A DNA stretch of 64,000 nucleotides from Pseudoramibacter porci (GCF_009696145.1 NZ_VUMO01000009.1:1-64000), one strand, 5' to 3'. Numbered from the stretch's first letter, positions 18,001 to 26,552 are shown. Program-made: numbers and translations. Notes: generated from the sequence alone by a model not told the origin.

Positions 18001-19232
18001 AGAAAATTTTAATGCGCTCCGAAAAAGAAGCCGAAAAACAAATTGAGGCCGAACCGCGCCATCGCCACGATCTTCATTTTGAAGAAGTCCTTCAGGATCC
18101 GCCGGCGGACATTGTCGGTTTAATGCGCCGCATTGTGCAGTTCATCAATGCATCAGGCGGCATGTGCAACCAGGATGAGGTCGCCGATTTGTTCTTGAGT
18201 ATCAAATCCGGATCGATGCCGCTGGTCACCGGTGTCGCCGGCCTTGGCAAGGCGGCTTTTATCAGAGGCTTTGCCCAAGCGGTGGGGGCGAACGACCAGA
18301 ACGGCCGTTTCAAAATGATTCCGGTGCGCCCCAGCTGGCAGAACGCCGACGGACTCTTGGGGTACGCCGACGCGGACGGGCATTTTATTCCCGGCGCGAT
18401 GATCGATTTCGTGGCGGCAGCCGTGGAAAATCCGGACAAGCCGTACTTCCTTCTCCTCGATGAAATGTGCGCAGCGCCGATCGAAAAGTATTTCTCTGAA
18501 ATCCTCTCGATCATGAACACCCGTCGGGCTGCGGGGGGCAAATTGGTGACCGATCCAATTTTAAGCGAAGAGCTCCTCGCCAGAGACGACGAAGCCCGGG
18601 CGTATTACGGCGATCTCTACCTGCCGCAGAATTTGATCATTGTCGGCACCATCAGCAGTGACAGCGGCGTGGACGGCATCACCCCGCGGCTGATCGAACA
18701 GGCAGCGGTTATCGAAATGACATCGCCCGATTTGACTTTGACGGCGGAGCCGCCCGAAGCCTTCCAGCCCATTGCGCTCAAGAGTACGTTCTTTGAACGG
18801 GACATCACCTCCCTCGCACAAATTCAAAATCACAGGAAGACCATCACGGACATGGTCACCCTGCTTAATGTCATCAACGAAATCCTCAAACGCGCTCAGG
18901 CGCAGATCGGTTTCCGGGTGCGCGATGAAATCTGCTTCTTCTTGTACTACAACGCGGAATACGGCTTGATGGTTCCGGAAAAGGCGATCGATACGACCAT
19001 TATGCAGAAAATGCTGCCGCGTATTGCCGGCACGACGGCGGAAATTGAGCAAGTCCTCATTGAATTGTTCAAAATCTGCGCCGGGACCCAGGACGACAAT
19101 ATGATTTACCAGCCGATTTCCACAGAAGAGGGGTTGTTCCCGGTCAGTGCGGCGAAGCTGTCAGAAATGGCTGGCTACCTTCAGACCGATGGCCAGGCGT
19201 CATTCTGGAAACTTGGGCCGTTACAATCTTAG
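15039..19232 (+). CDS. Large McrB-like AAA+ ATPase with DUF3578-like domain and short repeats
   Basis: A 1397-residue protein preceded by GGGGAGG. Residues 1-330 are low-complexity, Ala/Glu/Pro-rich, and contain three copies of G-T-x-L-A-S-G-H-T-A-[DE]-[QE]-[VI]. The middle region (about 330-790) is folded; FANTGVGVKYLLSKDS then KLYLALSLGF near 665-690 resembles the DUF3578/MrcB N-terminal domain. An acidic Asp-Leu repeat follows (about 846-877). The AAA+ domain of McrB type occupies about 1025-1330, with a Walker A-like GVAGLGKAA near 1064 (Ala where Thr/Ser is usual) and Walker B YFLLLDEM. No McrC or other nuclease is adjacent, so a restriction role is not supported. Possibly a MoxR/McrB-like remodelling ATPase; function unknown. 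Confidence 0.7.
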   Translation: MASQREIMEALARAAKPEGAENADKYAEIKKQLEAKVREKRQQKRRTGGTVLASGHTADQVSPRPGHLSGSSHTSIPHPVDGGEARIATTPTSRHTTRQARVRRSGTTLASGHTAEEVTGHALPKVETPEADLPPVQTRRSIFANTGTTLASGHTADEILSGAPEPPKPQSRPEGAGAASRPQPAEKLEAPQAAEVSPKSAPVNPPEPEVEDAVIEEIPKAPQAAAPAEKPAVQDAAAARAERERAAAIELDRIDTMAAQEAARQLAEAEKAKAQAQEETSKTLEQQPGMSFSEQIRAAGGAIPDEVEVSDATEDLGELWERLNEYQVKCLSTPAMFSDGAVDLPDALIDFFSAEGREKRVMVLFEGREYPSYLESSDGVGGYRLEWSKALSRKFYSMFPQYEEFFDGDMTQEKQKKRPYLSIEKLSENEFAAKLILPSDQGLTRKQTLFDLLGPGKSLSHFTDSYDLVFLKSYFENIDNRWRSDVFVVSANVQKFYKKRIEDGKQPDPKSERNLEGIANVKLDAILDFLMDGPYLLLADQKLLSTVQEDEHFYFGIDQDLMDEMTMDDRNLIVSLLEQKIDYYFSRLDGPSLQESLSDWVEQYADYYHRDFRYSFKDVITDGIPGSIEGLKGFDEKRYRIYGFAGEDDWADIPWIEIVDKQITRFANTGVGVKYLLSKDSKKLYLALSLGFKPIRAEIVKNGDLDPMLDPDEAVDELVAEALPPKVAEIRAMVHPGTFSTKTADIDLPDARFVGGIICYREYAGVVPGEKILEADLAEMLDVYNHYLHRCIIGDEKPEVIAVPAEAPAEEALAAEEAANPSEPAQEPKARDAARTSESAAPLEPDDDLDELEDLDDLDDLDDLDDLDDLDDLDDEIEAVPDAEKSDETPAAEEAGGEKTETEEADAAPQADDEPEEEVASEATISEAMAAAVARKRETAAPPWQPMYRRDYQPAPQTAVQVVNTGGLTKEDLLAFQKSMIKAQLKVQKILMRSEKEAEKQIEAEPRHRHDLHFEEVLQDPPADIVGLMRRIVQFINASGGMCNQDEVADLFLSIKSGSMPLVTGVAGLGKAAFIRGFAQAVGANDQNGRFKMIPVRPSWQNADGLLGYADADGHFIPGAMIDFVAAAVENPDKPYFLLLDEMCAAPIEKYFSEILSIMNTRRAAGGKLVTDPILSEELLARDDEARAYYGDLYLPQNLIIVGTISSDSGVDGITPRLIEQAAVIEMTSPDLTLTAEPPEAFQPIALKSTFFERDITSLAQIQNHRKTITDMVTLLNVINEILKRAQAQIGFRVRDEICFFLYYNAEYGLMVPEKAIDTTIMQKMLPRIAGTTAEIEQVLIELFKICAGTQDDNMIYQPISTEEGLFPVSAAKLSEMAGYLQTDGQASFWKLGPLQS
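15183..15515 (+). repeat. Three copies of a GTxLASGHTA[DE] peptide repeat
   Basis: Copies at 15183-15221, 15354-15392 and 15477-15515 encode GTVLASGHTADQV, GTTLASGHTAEEV and GTTLASGHTADEI, at residues 49, 106 and 147. The intervening sequences differ, so the motif is conserved as a linear element within disordered sequence. Confidence 0.85.
17575..17668 (+). repeat. In-frame tandem repeat encoding Asp-Asp-Leu units
   Basis: A nine-base unit related to GACGATTTG is repeated about nine to ten times, encoding consecutive DDL units in the acidic linker before the AAA+ domain. It may vary in copy number by slippage. Confidence 0.85.
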
Positions 19233-19353
19233 GATAAGATTAAGAAAAACATTTCATTTCATAAACGCCGCGGGTTTGATGATTTTTTTAAGAATTGTTC
19301 GATAGACTAGACGGCGTAATCATAAATCATATTTTATTAAAGGAGTCTTATTC

Positions 19354-19770
19354 ATGGAAAAACACAAATTGGGTTGGCGTTCGGTCGTCCTCAACGTTTT
19401 GGCTGTTATCTTTTTAGCCGCATTCTTCTACGGCATTTTCCTGTCCGTGTCGCAGGTTGCTTCGATGGCTGCACAGTACAAGGCGATGGGTACGAGTGTT
19501 CCGACCAGTTACATCGTTCAGCAGATTGTCCTCGCGATTATGCAGTACGCGCTGCCGCAGTTGTTCTTCGCGGTGATGTGTGCCGTTGTTGCGCAGGTTA
19601 TCGATAAGATGGGCATCGGCGCTGACAAAAAAGCGGAAAAAGTGCAATCTGAAAATAAAGCAGCAGAAGCATCCGATGCAGCCGAAGAAGAACCTGCAGA
19701 AGAAGCAGCTTCAACAGATGCATTAGATGAAAAATCGGATGATGCAGAAGAAAAAGAAGATGCAGAATAA
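19354..19770 (+). CDS. Small membrane protein with acidic tail
   Basis: 138 residues, with AAAGGAG upstream. Two membrane helices (about 8-30 and 50-80) are followed by a highly acidic Ala/Glu/Asp-rich tail of about 50 residues. No family recognised. It lies 121 bases after the McrB-like gene and ends at a strong terminator, so it may share a transcript or have its own promoter (a weak TTGTTC / TAATCA pair lies at about 19,295-19,322). Its acidic tail resembles the low-complexity linkers of the upstream protein. Confidence 0.6.
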   Translation: MEKHKLGWRSVVLNVLAVIFLAAFFYGIFLSVSQVASMAAQYKAMGTSVPTSYIVQQIVLAIMQYALPQLFFAVMCAVVAQVIDKMGIGADKKAEKVQSENKAAEASDAAEEEPAEEAASTDALDEKSDDAEEKEDAE

Positions 19771-19790
19771 GCAAGTGCTGCAATAAAAAA

Positions 19791-19828
19791 ATCCAAAGCT
19801 GAAAGTCGATCAGCTTTGGATTTTTTTT
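19791..19828. terminator. Bidirectional terminator between convergent operons
   Basis: ATCCAAAGCTGA pairs perfectly with TCAGCTTTGGAT (12 pairs, 7-base loop). It is followed by eight T on the plus strand and flanked by AATAAAAAA upstream, giving a T-run on the minus strand as well, so it can serve both the 19354 gene and mrnC. Confidence 0.9.
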
Positions 19829-19836
19829 GTGTCGAT

Positions 19837-20283
19837 TTAAGCATTTTCGGTGAGATCGATGGCCCGGGCCATGAGGGTGAGCTCTCTTTTGCGGCTGCCC
19901 GTCAAATTCAGGTAGCCGAACAGCGCTTCGAGCCCCGTCGCGTAGCGGTAATCCATCACGTCGGCGTGTTTCGGCGGCAGGCTTTTGGTGTTGCGGCCCC
20001 GGCGGACGATGGCGCGCTCGTCTTCTGTGAGCTCCGGCAGCATCAGGCGGATCGCCTTCGCCTGAGCCGAGGCGCGGACGTAGTCGATGGAGCGCTTTGT
20101 CAGGCGGTCGACCTTGGTCATGCCCTCGGCGACGAGATACCGGCGGATGTAGTCGGAGTAGACCACATCCCCGATGTAGGCGAGGGTCAGCGGATTCATC
20201 ATCCGCGCTTCCGACTTGGAATAGGTTTTGTTAAGCTCCGCCAAGATGTTGGCGTCGTCCCGGCGGGCGGCGATGGTTGTCAT
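19837..20283 (-). CDS. mrnC: Mini-ribonuclease III
   Basis: About 148 residues. A catalytic-domain-only RNase III relative that matures 23S rRNA ends in Firmicutes. [17 protein letters not shown] carries the catalytic Asp and GLEALFGYL the second acidic site; the C-terminal double-stranded RNA domain is absent, as expected. ATG at 20283 overlaps the cysS stop (ATGA); another in-frame ATG lies four codons upstream. The cysS-mrnC pairing is common in Firmicutes. Confidence 0.92.
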   Translation of the reverse strand: MTTIAARRDDANILAELNKTYSKSEARMMNPLTLAYIGDVVYSDYIRRYLVAEGMTKVDRLTKRSIDYVRASAQAKAIRLMLPELTEDERAIVRRGRNTKSLPPKHADVMDYRYATGLEALFGYLNLTGSRKRELTLMARAIDLTENA

Positions 20284-21686
20284 GCTTTGTGCCATTTGAC
20301 GCCGTCCCGTGTGTCTTCAAGAATGATGCCCTTCGCAGCGAGATCGTCGCGGATGGCATCGGCCGTCGCGAAATCTTTCGCCTTGCGCGCGGCCTGGCGT
20401 TTTTCGATCAGGGCTTCGATTTCGTCTTCGAGGCTGCCTTCTTTTTCGTCCTTGTTTTTGGTGGCCAGACCCAGAACGTCGGAGAGCTGGTCAAACATGT
20501 GAAGGGCCGCTTTGACGGTCTGCACCGATGAGGTTTCGATCAGGGTCGAATTGGCGTCGCGGACGAGCTCAAACATCGCGGCGATGGCGTCGGCGGTGTT
20601 GAGATCGTCGTCCATCGCGGCGATAAATTGATCGTTGTAGCGCTGAAGATGATCGACCCATTGGGCTTCGTCTTCACTTGGGGCCTTGTCCTCGCAGTGA
20701 TCGAGGAGGTACTGCATCTGGAACTTGGCGGTGTACAGGCGTTCGAGGGCATTTTTGGCCTGGGTCAGCAATTCGTCGGAGAAATTGACCGGGCTTCTGT
20801 AGTGGGCCATCAGCATGAACATGCGGACGACTTCCAGATCGTACTTCTTGGCGATGTCCCGGACGGTGAAGAAGTTGCCCTTGGATTTGGACATTTTTTC
20901 GTTGTCGATGTTGATGTAGCCGTTGTGGACCCAGTAGTGGGCGAAGGTGCAGCCATTGGCGCCTTCGGATTGGGCAATTTCGTTTTCGTGGTGGGGGAAG
21001 ATCAGATCCTGGCCGCCGCCGTGAATGTCGATGGTCTTGCCGAGGAATTTGCGGCTCATGGCTGAGCATTCAATGTGCCATCCCGGGCGGCCTTTGCCCC
21101 AGGGGCTTTCCCAATAGGGTTCGCCGGGCTTGGCCTTTTTCCAGACAGCGAAATCCAGCGGACTCTGCTTTTCGTCGTTGACGTCGATGCGGGCGCCGGC
21201 TTCAAGGTCTTCGATGTTCTGACCGGACAGGCAGCCGTAATGGGGGAATTTTTCCACGGCGTAGTACACGTTGCCGTCGATATTGTAGGCGAGGCCTTTA
21301 TCGACAAGGGTCTGAACCATGTCGATGATTTCCGGGATCGTGTCGGAGACACGGGGGTGCACGTCAGCGCGGCGGATGCCCAGCGCGTCGGCGTCGGTGA
21401 AATATTCTTTGATGTATTTGTCTGCGATTTCTTTGGCGGTGCAGTTTTCTTCGTGGGAACGGTTGATGATTTTATCGTCGACGTCGGTGAAATTTTGAAC
21501 GAAGGTCACATCGTAGCCGACGTATTCGAGATAGCGGCGCAGCACGTCGAACACGATAAAGGGTCTGGCGTTGCCGATGTGAAAATAATTGTAGACCGTC
21601 GGGCCGCAGGAATACATTTTGACTTTCCCAGCTTCGATGGGTTCAAAGGTTTCCTTGCGGTGGGTCATCGTGTTGTATAATTTCAT
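20280..21686 (-). CDS. cysS: Cysteinyl-tRNA synthetase
   Basis: A 468-residue class I aminoacyl-tRNA synthetase that charges tRNA-Cys. It has the zinc-binding [19 protein letters not shown] start including the HIGH-type motif HIGN, the zinc ligands in GWHIECS and HHENE, and KMSKSKGNF. Length is normal. AGAGGAG precedes the ATG. It is the first gene of the minus-strand cysS-mrnC operon. Confidence 0.97.
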   Translation of the reverse strand: MKLYNTMTHRKETFEPIEAGKVKMYSCGPTVYNYFHIGNARPFIVFDVLRRYLEYVGYDVTFVQNFTDVDDKIINRSHEENCTAKEIADKYIKEYFTDADALGIRRADVHPRVSDTIPEIIDMVQTLVDKGLAYNIDGNVYYAVEKFPHYGCLSGQNIEDLEAGARIDVNDEKQSPLDFAVWKKAKPGEPYWESPWGKGRPGWHIECSAMSRKFLGKTIDIHGGGQDLIFPHHENEIAQSEGANGCTFAHYWVHNGYINIDNEKMSKSKGNFFTVRDIAKKYDLEVVRMFMLMAHYRSPVNFSDELLTQAKNALERLYTAKFQMQYLLDHCEDKAPSEDEAQWVDHLQRYNDQFIAAMDDDLNTADAIAAMFELVRDANSTLIETSSVQTVKAALHMFDQLSDVLGLATKNKDEKEGSLEDEIEALIEKRQAARKAKDFATADAIRDDLAAKGIILEDTRDGVKWHKA

Positions 21687-21718
21687 AGGGTTCTCCTCTT
21701 TAATCTAAAATCGTTCCA

Positions 21719-21724
21719 ATTATA
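21719..21724 (-). promoter_or_regulatory. -10 element of the cysS promoter
   Basis: On the minus strand TGTTATAAT (TGn extended -10) lies 33 bases before the cysS start. The -35 is poor. Confidence 0.5.
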
Positions 21725-21768
21725 ACACAGAACACCCGGGGTTTCACGAATAAATCTAGAACGGGTGG

Positions 21769-21797
21769 TTTAACTTGCGACAGTAAAGTGGTATAAT
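21769..21797 (+). promoter_or_regulatory. Promoter of the yerC-like operon
   Basis: TTTAAC and TATAAT (21792-21797) with 17-base spacing and a TGG extended -10, about 50 bases before the start codon. Confidence 0.6.
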
Positions 21798-21848
21798 GTA
21801 GTATATTTTATGTAGCAAGCGTATCAGCAAAGAATAGAGGTATGATTC

Positions 21849-22136
21849 ATGGAAAAGGAACGTGACGTGCTGATCAAAGCACTGCTGTCCCTCGAGACAC
21901 CGGAGGAATGCGAAGCCCTCCTCGACGATATGTGCACGATCAAAGAGATCGAGGACATGTCCCACAGATTGATGATCGCCCTTTTGTTGGCGGAGAGGAA
22001 GACATTTATTGACGTCGAAAAGAAAACGGGCGCAAGCTCAGCGACGATCAGTCGGGTCAACAAATGCCTGAAGCACGGAACCGGTTATCAAACGGTCATC
22101 AAGCGGATTCTTGACGATCAGGATAAAAAAATATAA
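21849..22136 (+). CDS. YerC/YecD family TrpR-related protein
   Basis: 95 residues with a TrpR-type helix-turn-helix: LSLETPEECEALLDDMCTI, then DVEKKTGASSATISRVNKCL as the DNA-binding helices, then LKHGTGYQTVI. This matches the YerC/YecD family of small regulators in Firmicutes. Targets are not established in general. It leads a tight operon with the aminotransferase, tsaE and ispD. Confidence 0.88.
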   Translation: MEKERDVLIKALLSLETPEECEALLDDMCTIKEIEDMSHRLMIALLLAERKTFIDVEKKTGASSATISRVNKCLKHGTGYQTVIKRILDDQDKKI

Positions 22137-22157
22137 AGAGAAAGAAGTTAGGAAATC

Positions 22158-23375
22158 ATGAGACAATTTCAGAAATCCCATAAACTGGACAATGTGTGTT
22201 ACGACATCCGCGGGCCAGTGGTCGCGGAAGCTGATCGTATGCAGCGGGAAGGCATCGACATCATTCAGCTGAACACCGGCAACCCGCCGCATTTTGAAAT
22301 GAATGCGCCGGACGAAGTCATCCGCGACGTGCGCCTGCACTTAAAAGATTCAGAAGCTTACTGCAATTCACAGGGGCTGTTCCAGGCGCGCAAGGCGATC
22401 GTCCAATATTACCAGACCCAGGGCGTCATGGGCGTCGACGAAGACGACGTGTATATCGGCAACGGCTCCAGCGAGCTGGTCAGCTTCTGCATGTCTGCGC
22501 TGCTCAACGACGGCGACGAAGTGCTGATCCCCATGCCGGATTATCCGCTGTGGACAGCGGCGGCGACCTTGGCCGGCGGCAAGGCTGTGCATTATCTCTG
22601 CGACGAACAGAGCGACTGGTACCCGGATCTCGACGATATCCGCGCGAAGGTCACCGACAAAACCAAGGGGATCGTCGTCATCAACCCGAACAACCCGACC
22701 GGCGCGGTCTACCCGAAGGAAATTCTCGAAGGCATTGTCAAGATTGCGGAAGACAACGGTCTCATCATCTTCTCTGACGAAATCTACGACCACATCATTT
22801 ACGACAACCTGCCGTACACGCATATGGCGAGCCTGACGGAGGATGTGCTCGTCGTCACGTTAAACGGCTTGTCCAAGAGCCACCGCGTGCCGGGATTCCG
22901 CGTCGGCTGGATGGTGCTTTCCGGCAACAAGGAATGCGCGAAGGATTACATCGAAGGGATCCACATTTTGTCGACCATGCGCCTTTGCGCGAATGTACCG
23001 GCGCAGTACGCGATCCAGACGTCCCTCGGCGGCTACCAGAGTATTCAGGATTTGATCGCGCCGGGCGGCCGGCTCCACGAACAGCGCGACATTGTATACG
23101 AAGGCATCAACTCCATCCCGGGCTTATCCTGCACGAAGCCCAGCGGCGCGATGTACGCCTTTGTCAAGATCGACACCGAGGCTTTCAACATCACCGACGA
23201 TATGCAGTTTGCCCTTGATTTACTCAAACGGGAAAAAGTCCTCATCGTTCAGGGCACAGGGTTCAACTGGCCCAAACCCGACCATTTCAGAATCGTCTTC
23301 CTGCCGAGTCCCATTCAGCTCAACGACACCATCGAACGGCTCCGCCACTTCATGGCCCACTACATCCAGGAATGA
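22158..23375 (+). CDS. PLP-dependent aminotransferase (alanine/aromatic type)
   Basis: 405 residues, class I/II aminotransferase fold. The PLP lysine is in NGLSKSHRVPGFRVGWM, and the NPNNPTGAVYP and FSDEIYDHI motifs are intact. It resembles the AlaA/AlaT alanine aminotransferases (pyruvate + glutamate). It starts 21 bases after the yerC-like gene and its stop overlaps the start of tsaE. Exact substrate is uncertain. Confidence 0.88.
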   Translation: MRQFQKSHKLDNVCYDIRGPVVAEADRMQREGIDIIQLNTGNPPHFEMNAPDEVIRDVRLHLKDSEAYCNSQGLFQARKAIVQYYQTQGVMGVDEDDVYIGNGSSELVSFCMSALLNDGDEVLIPMPDYPLWTAAATLAGGKAVHYLCDEQSDWYPDLDDIRAKVTDKTKGIVVINPNNPTGAVYPKEILEGIVKIAEDNGLIIFSDEIYDHIIYDNLPYTHMASLTEDVLVVTLNGLSKSHRVPGFRVGWMVLSGNKECAKDYIEGIHILSTMRLCANVPAQYAIQTSLGGYQSIQDLIAPGGRLHEQRDIVYEGINSIPGLSCTKPSGAMYAFVKIDTEAFNITDDMQFALDLLKREKVLIVQGTGFNWPKPDHFRIVFLPSPIQLNDTIERLRHFMAHYIQE

Positions 23376-23857
23376 TGATCGAGAAAAAATGGGAAAGCGC
23401 CTCGCCGGAGCAGACCCTGGCCATTGGCCAGAAAATCGGACAGGCGCTTCAAGGCGCGAGCGGCTTGATTTTTTTGACCGGCGATCTCGGCGCCGGCAAG
23501 ACGAAATTGACTCAGGGGATCGTAAGCGGTCTCGGTATCGATGCCGATGTGACCAGTCCGACCTTCGCCTTGATCAACGAGTACGGGCCGGACGCGGCGG
23601 CGGTGCACATGGATTTGTACCGTCTCGAAGATTACGAGGAGCTGCAGGAAATCGGCTTTGAGGATTATCTCGACGACGGCCGCCTCATCCTCTGTGAATG
23701 GCCGGATCTCCTCGAGGACGAAGGTTTCGCGCCGATTCTGCGTATCGATTTGCGGCGGGACGACGCCAAGGGCGAGACGGCCAGACGGATCACAGCGCTT
23801 TGCGAGGACGACAGCGCTGCGGAAAGGATAGCAGCCATTGAAAACAAAAACGCCTGA
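23372..23857 (+). CDS. tsaE: tRNA t6A biosynthesis ATPase TsaE
   Basis: 161 residues. Walker A GDLGAGKTKLTQG, then SPTFALINEY and HMDLYRLEDYEEL are the characteristic motifs; the conserved Glu/Trp of LILCEWPDLLE is also present. TsaE supports the TsaB-TsaD complex that makes threonylcarbamoyladenosine in tRNA. The start overlaps the aminotransferase stop and the 3' end overlaps ispD by 20 bases. Confidence 0.94.
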   Translation: MMIEKKWESASPEQTLAIGQKIGQALQGASGLIFLTGDLGAGKTKLTQGIVSGLGIDADVTSPTFALINEYGPDAAAVHMDLYRLEDYEELQEIGFEDYLDDGRLILCEWPDLLEDEGFAPILRIDLRRDDAKGETARRITALCEDDSAAERIAAIENKNA

Positions 23858-24572
23858 CGCGCGCCCCTTTGTCTCGGTCGTCATTCCGGCGGCGGGCCGG
23901 GGCCGGCGGATGGGGACGAAAACCAACAAACAGTTTTTAAAACTCAAGGACGAGCCGATCTTGTATTGGACGATTCGGGCCTTCGACGAAAGTCCACGGG
24001 TTGACGAAATTATCGTCATCTTGAATCCGGACGATCGGGAGATTTATAAGCGGGATATTGCGGCAGCGCACACCTTTCAACACGCGATCAGGACGACCGC
24101 AGGCGGAAAAACGCGCAGCCAGTCGGTTTATTGCGGTTTAAAAGCGGCAGACCCGCGCTGCGATGTGGTACTCATTCACGACGGCGCACGGCCGATGATC
24201 GGCGAGATTTTAATTGATGACAGCATTGATTTTGCACTGAAGTACAAAGCGGCCATTGCGGCGGTCCCGGCGAAAAACACGATCAAGGCCGTGAAGCCGG
24301 CAGGCGACGGCAGCAGCACGCTGACGGTCAATCAGACCCTCGACCGCCGGGTGCTCTACGAGGTGCAGACCCCTCAGGCTTTTGATTACCAACTGATTTT
24401 AAACGCGTACGAAAAGGCGATTGCGGATGACATCGAGGCGACAGATGACGCCGCTCTCGTCGAGCGTTTAGGTCTGCCCGTCGCCATCATCCCGGGAGAT
24501 TACAATAACATCAAAATCACAACATCAGAAGATTTAATGATCATCAACAGTTTTCTGACATTAATGAATTAA
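23838..24572 (+). CDS. ispD: 2-C-methyl-D-erythritol 4-phosphate cytidylyltransferase
   Basis: 244 residues. The nucleotide-binding N-terminus VVIPAAGRGRRMG with TNKQF, the VLIHDGARPM motif and the late ETP-type substrate motif (YEVQTPQAFDY) identify IspD of the non-mevalonate isoprenoid pathway. The start is TTG within tsaE, with GGAAAGGA nine bases upstream. It ends 33 bases before the E1alpha-like gene without a terminator, so the downstream operon may be read from the same transcript. Confidence 0.94.
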   Translation: MKTKTPDARPFVSVVIPAAGRGRRMGTKTNKQFLKLKDEPILYWTIRAFDESPRVDEIIVILNPDDREIYKRDIAAAHTFQHAIRTTAGGKTRSQSVYCGLKAADPRCDVVLIHDGARPMIGEILIDDSIDFALKYKAAIAAVPAKNTIKAVKPAGDGSSTLTVNQTLDRRVLYEVQTPQAFDYQLILNAYEKAIADDIEATDDAALVERLGLPVAIIPGDYNNIKITTSEDLMIINSFLTLMN

Positions 24573-24605
24573 AAAGAACCAGCACAAAAGTGGAGGGCGT
24601 TCAAT

Positions 24606-25565
24606 ATGAAATTTACTGAAGAATTACTGGCAACGATGTATTACCGCATGAACCAAGCGCGGTTTTTCGAAGAAACCTTAAAATCCATCAGCGCATCGGA
24701 CAAGATCAACGGCGTGTCCCATCTGTCCATTGGGCAGGAAGCCGCTGCCGTCGGGGCCTGCATGGCCATTGATCCGGAAGACGATGTGGTGATGAGCTTT
24801 CGCAACCACGCTCAGGCCATCGCCTCGGGGATGGAAATCAAGAGCATGATGGCTGAAGTTTTAGGCAAAGCGGTGGGCATCGACGGCGGCTTGGCAGGAT
24901 CGGCCCATTTGGCGGATGCCTCGGTGCACAATTTAGGGACGAGCCCGGCGCCGGGCGCGGGTTACCCGGTTGCCTGCGGCGCGGCATTGACCCACAAGCA
25001 AAAAAAAGACGGGCAGGCCGTGCTCTGCTTCGGCGGCGACGGGACTTTGGACGAAGGCGCTTTTTACGAATCCCTCAATCTGGCGAAGCTCTGGAAACTG
25101 CCAGTTGTTTTTCTGATCGAAAACAACTTCTTCAGCGGGGCCACCGCAATTGAAGATCACCTGGCAGCGCAGGACATCAAAGCCGTGGTCGAGGGCTGCG
25201 GGGTTCCGGCGGTGACCGTTGACGGCAACGACGCCATTGCGGTGGCCATGGCCGTCGAAAAGGCGCGGGCGCACGCGGCAGCTGGGGAAGGGCCGTTTTT
25301 CATCGAAGCGCAGACCTACCGGCTTTGCGGCTACGACACGAACGATCTCCAGCTTTACCGCAGCGTCGACGAACAGAAGATCTGGCAGCAGCACGACCCC
25401 ATCACGCTCTTTGAAAAGTCCCTGGTGGACGACTACGGCATGAAGCAGAATGTGCTGGATCAGCTTAAAAGCAATGCATCCCGCAGTGTGAGCGACGCGC
25501 TGAGCTACGCGGAAGCGTCGAACGATCCGGCGATGAACGACGCATTGACACCGGTATTTGCATAG
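24606..25565 (+). CDS. Divergent TPP-dependent E1 alpha subunit (AcoA/PdhA-like)
   Basis: 319 residues, similar in length and order to the alpha subunit of pyruvate or acetoin dehydrogenase E1. The TPP-magnesium motif is intact: GGDGTLDEGAFYESLN to IENN (from about 143). The conserved phosphorylation-loop His of the family, in YRxxGHxxxD, is replaced: here it is YRLCGYDTND, with Tyr243 in the His position. The usual THRGHG stretch reads SFRNHA. Decarboxylation chemistry at TPP is plausible, but standard reductive acylation of lipoyl is doubtful (inference from the missing His and the context). GGAGGG upstream. Confidence 0.85.
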   Translation: MKFTEELLATMYYRMNQARFFEETLKSISASDKINGVSHLSIGQEAAAVGACMAIDPEDDVVMSFRNHAQAIASGMEIKSMMAEVLGKAVGIDGGLAGSAHLADASVHNLGTSPAPGAGYPVACGAALTHKQKKDGQAVLCFGGDGTLDEGAFYESLNLAKLWKLPVVFLIENNFFSGATAIEDHLAAQDIKAVVEGCGVPAVTVDGNDAIAVAMAVEKARAHAAAGEGPFFIEAQTYRLCGYDTNDLQLYRSVDEQKIWQQHDPITLFEKSLVDDYGMKQNVLDQLKSNASRSVSDALSYAEASNDPAMNDALTPVFA

Positions 25566-25577
25566 GAGGACAGGATC

Positions 25578-26552
25578 ATGGAAATCAAAGAATTATCCTT
25601 CAAGGAAGCGATGCGTCAGGCATTGCAGGAAGAAATGAAAGCAGACCCATCCATCGTGGTGATGGGGCAGGATGTGCGCGAAAGCGGCGGCAGCTGCGGC
25701 ATTACCCTCGGACTCGATGAAGACAGAATGCTCGACACCCCGTCGTCGGAGCAGGCGGTGATCGGCACAGCAGCGGGCGCGGCCATGACCGGCCTCAGAC
25801 CGATTGTCGAGCTGGCGTCGATGGATCAGGCGCTGACCGCCTTCGGCGAATTGGTGCAGACAGCAGCGCGGCCTTTCTACTGGTCCAAGGGCAAGGTCAA
25901 TGTGCCGATGACGGTGATCGTGCCGGTGGGCGGCGGCGATCAGCCCCAGAACGGCCAGACCCTCGAAAGCCTCTTTGCCCACATCCCGGGTTTAAAGGTC
26001 GTCGAACCGTCCAACGCGGCCCAGGGCAAAGGACTGCTGAAAGCGGCGATTCGCGACGACAACCCCGTGGTCTTCTTAATCAACCGCGACCTTCTGGGGT
26101 ACAAAACCCAGGTGCCGATCGAAGAGGACTACGTGCTGCCCCTCGGCAAAGCCTACACCGAACGCAAAGGCAGCAGCGTGACAGTGGTGTCCTGGGGCGC
26201 GGCTCTGGTCTCGGTGCTCGAGGCGGCCGTCATCCTCGATCACGACGGCTACAGCGCGGAAGTGATCAACCCGATGACCCTCGCGCCTTTGGATATGGAT
26301 GCGATTTATAAGTCGGTTAAGAAGACGGGGCATCTGCTCATCGTTCACGACGAAAGCAAGACCGGCGGACTCGGCGCGGAAATTTCAGCGTCGGTCGCGG
26401 AAAGCGAATGTTTCGATTATCTCGAAGCGCCGATTTTCAGACTTTGCGGACTCGACGTGCCGATGCCCTACAACAAGGGCTTAGAAGACGTGGTGACGCC
26501 GAAGGCAGAAGATGTGGTGCAGTCTGTCTACGACCTTTTGGGGGTTGATTGA
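25578..26552 (+). CDS. Divergent TPP-dependent E1 beta subunit (AcoB/PdhB-like)
   Basis: 324 residues. The transketolase pyrimidine-binding domain and C-terminal domain are intact, with DTPSSEQAVIG retaining the Glu that activates TPP and FAHIPGLKVVEPSNA typical of PdhB. The active-site His of the family, in AQHSQS, is replaced: here the stretch reads PQNGQT with Asn125 in the His position. It starts 12 bases after E1alpha with AGGAGGA upstream. It surely pairs with the upstream subunit as an alpha2beta2 enzyme. Confidence 0.87.
   Translation: MEIKELSFKEAMRQALQEEMKADPSIVVMGQDVRESGGSCGITLGLDEDRMLDTPSSEQAVIGTAAGAAMTGLRPIVELASMDQALTAFGELVQTAARPFYWSKGKVNVPMTVIVPVGGGDQPQNGQTLESLFAHIPGLKVVEPSNAAQGKGLLKAAIRDDNPVVFLINRDLLGYKTQVPIEEDYVLPLGKAYTERKGSSVTVVSWGAALVSVLEAAVILDHDGYSAEVINPMTLAPLDMDAIYKSVKKTGHLLIVHDESKTGGLGAEISASVAESECFDYLEAPIFRLCGLDVPMPYNKGLEDVVTPKAEDVVQSVYDLLGVD

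Noticed and set aside
15045-19052. Long minus-strand frames inside the McrB-like gene
   Set aside because: They follow the codon bias of the plus-strand gene and lack ribosome sites.
15039-19232. mcrB of a restriction system
   Set aside because: No McrC or other nuclease gene is beside it, and the architecture differs from the true McrB at 46,921.
20277-21680. Plus-strand open frames opposite cysS
   Set aside because: They are shadows of the strongly conserved cysS and mrnC genes.
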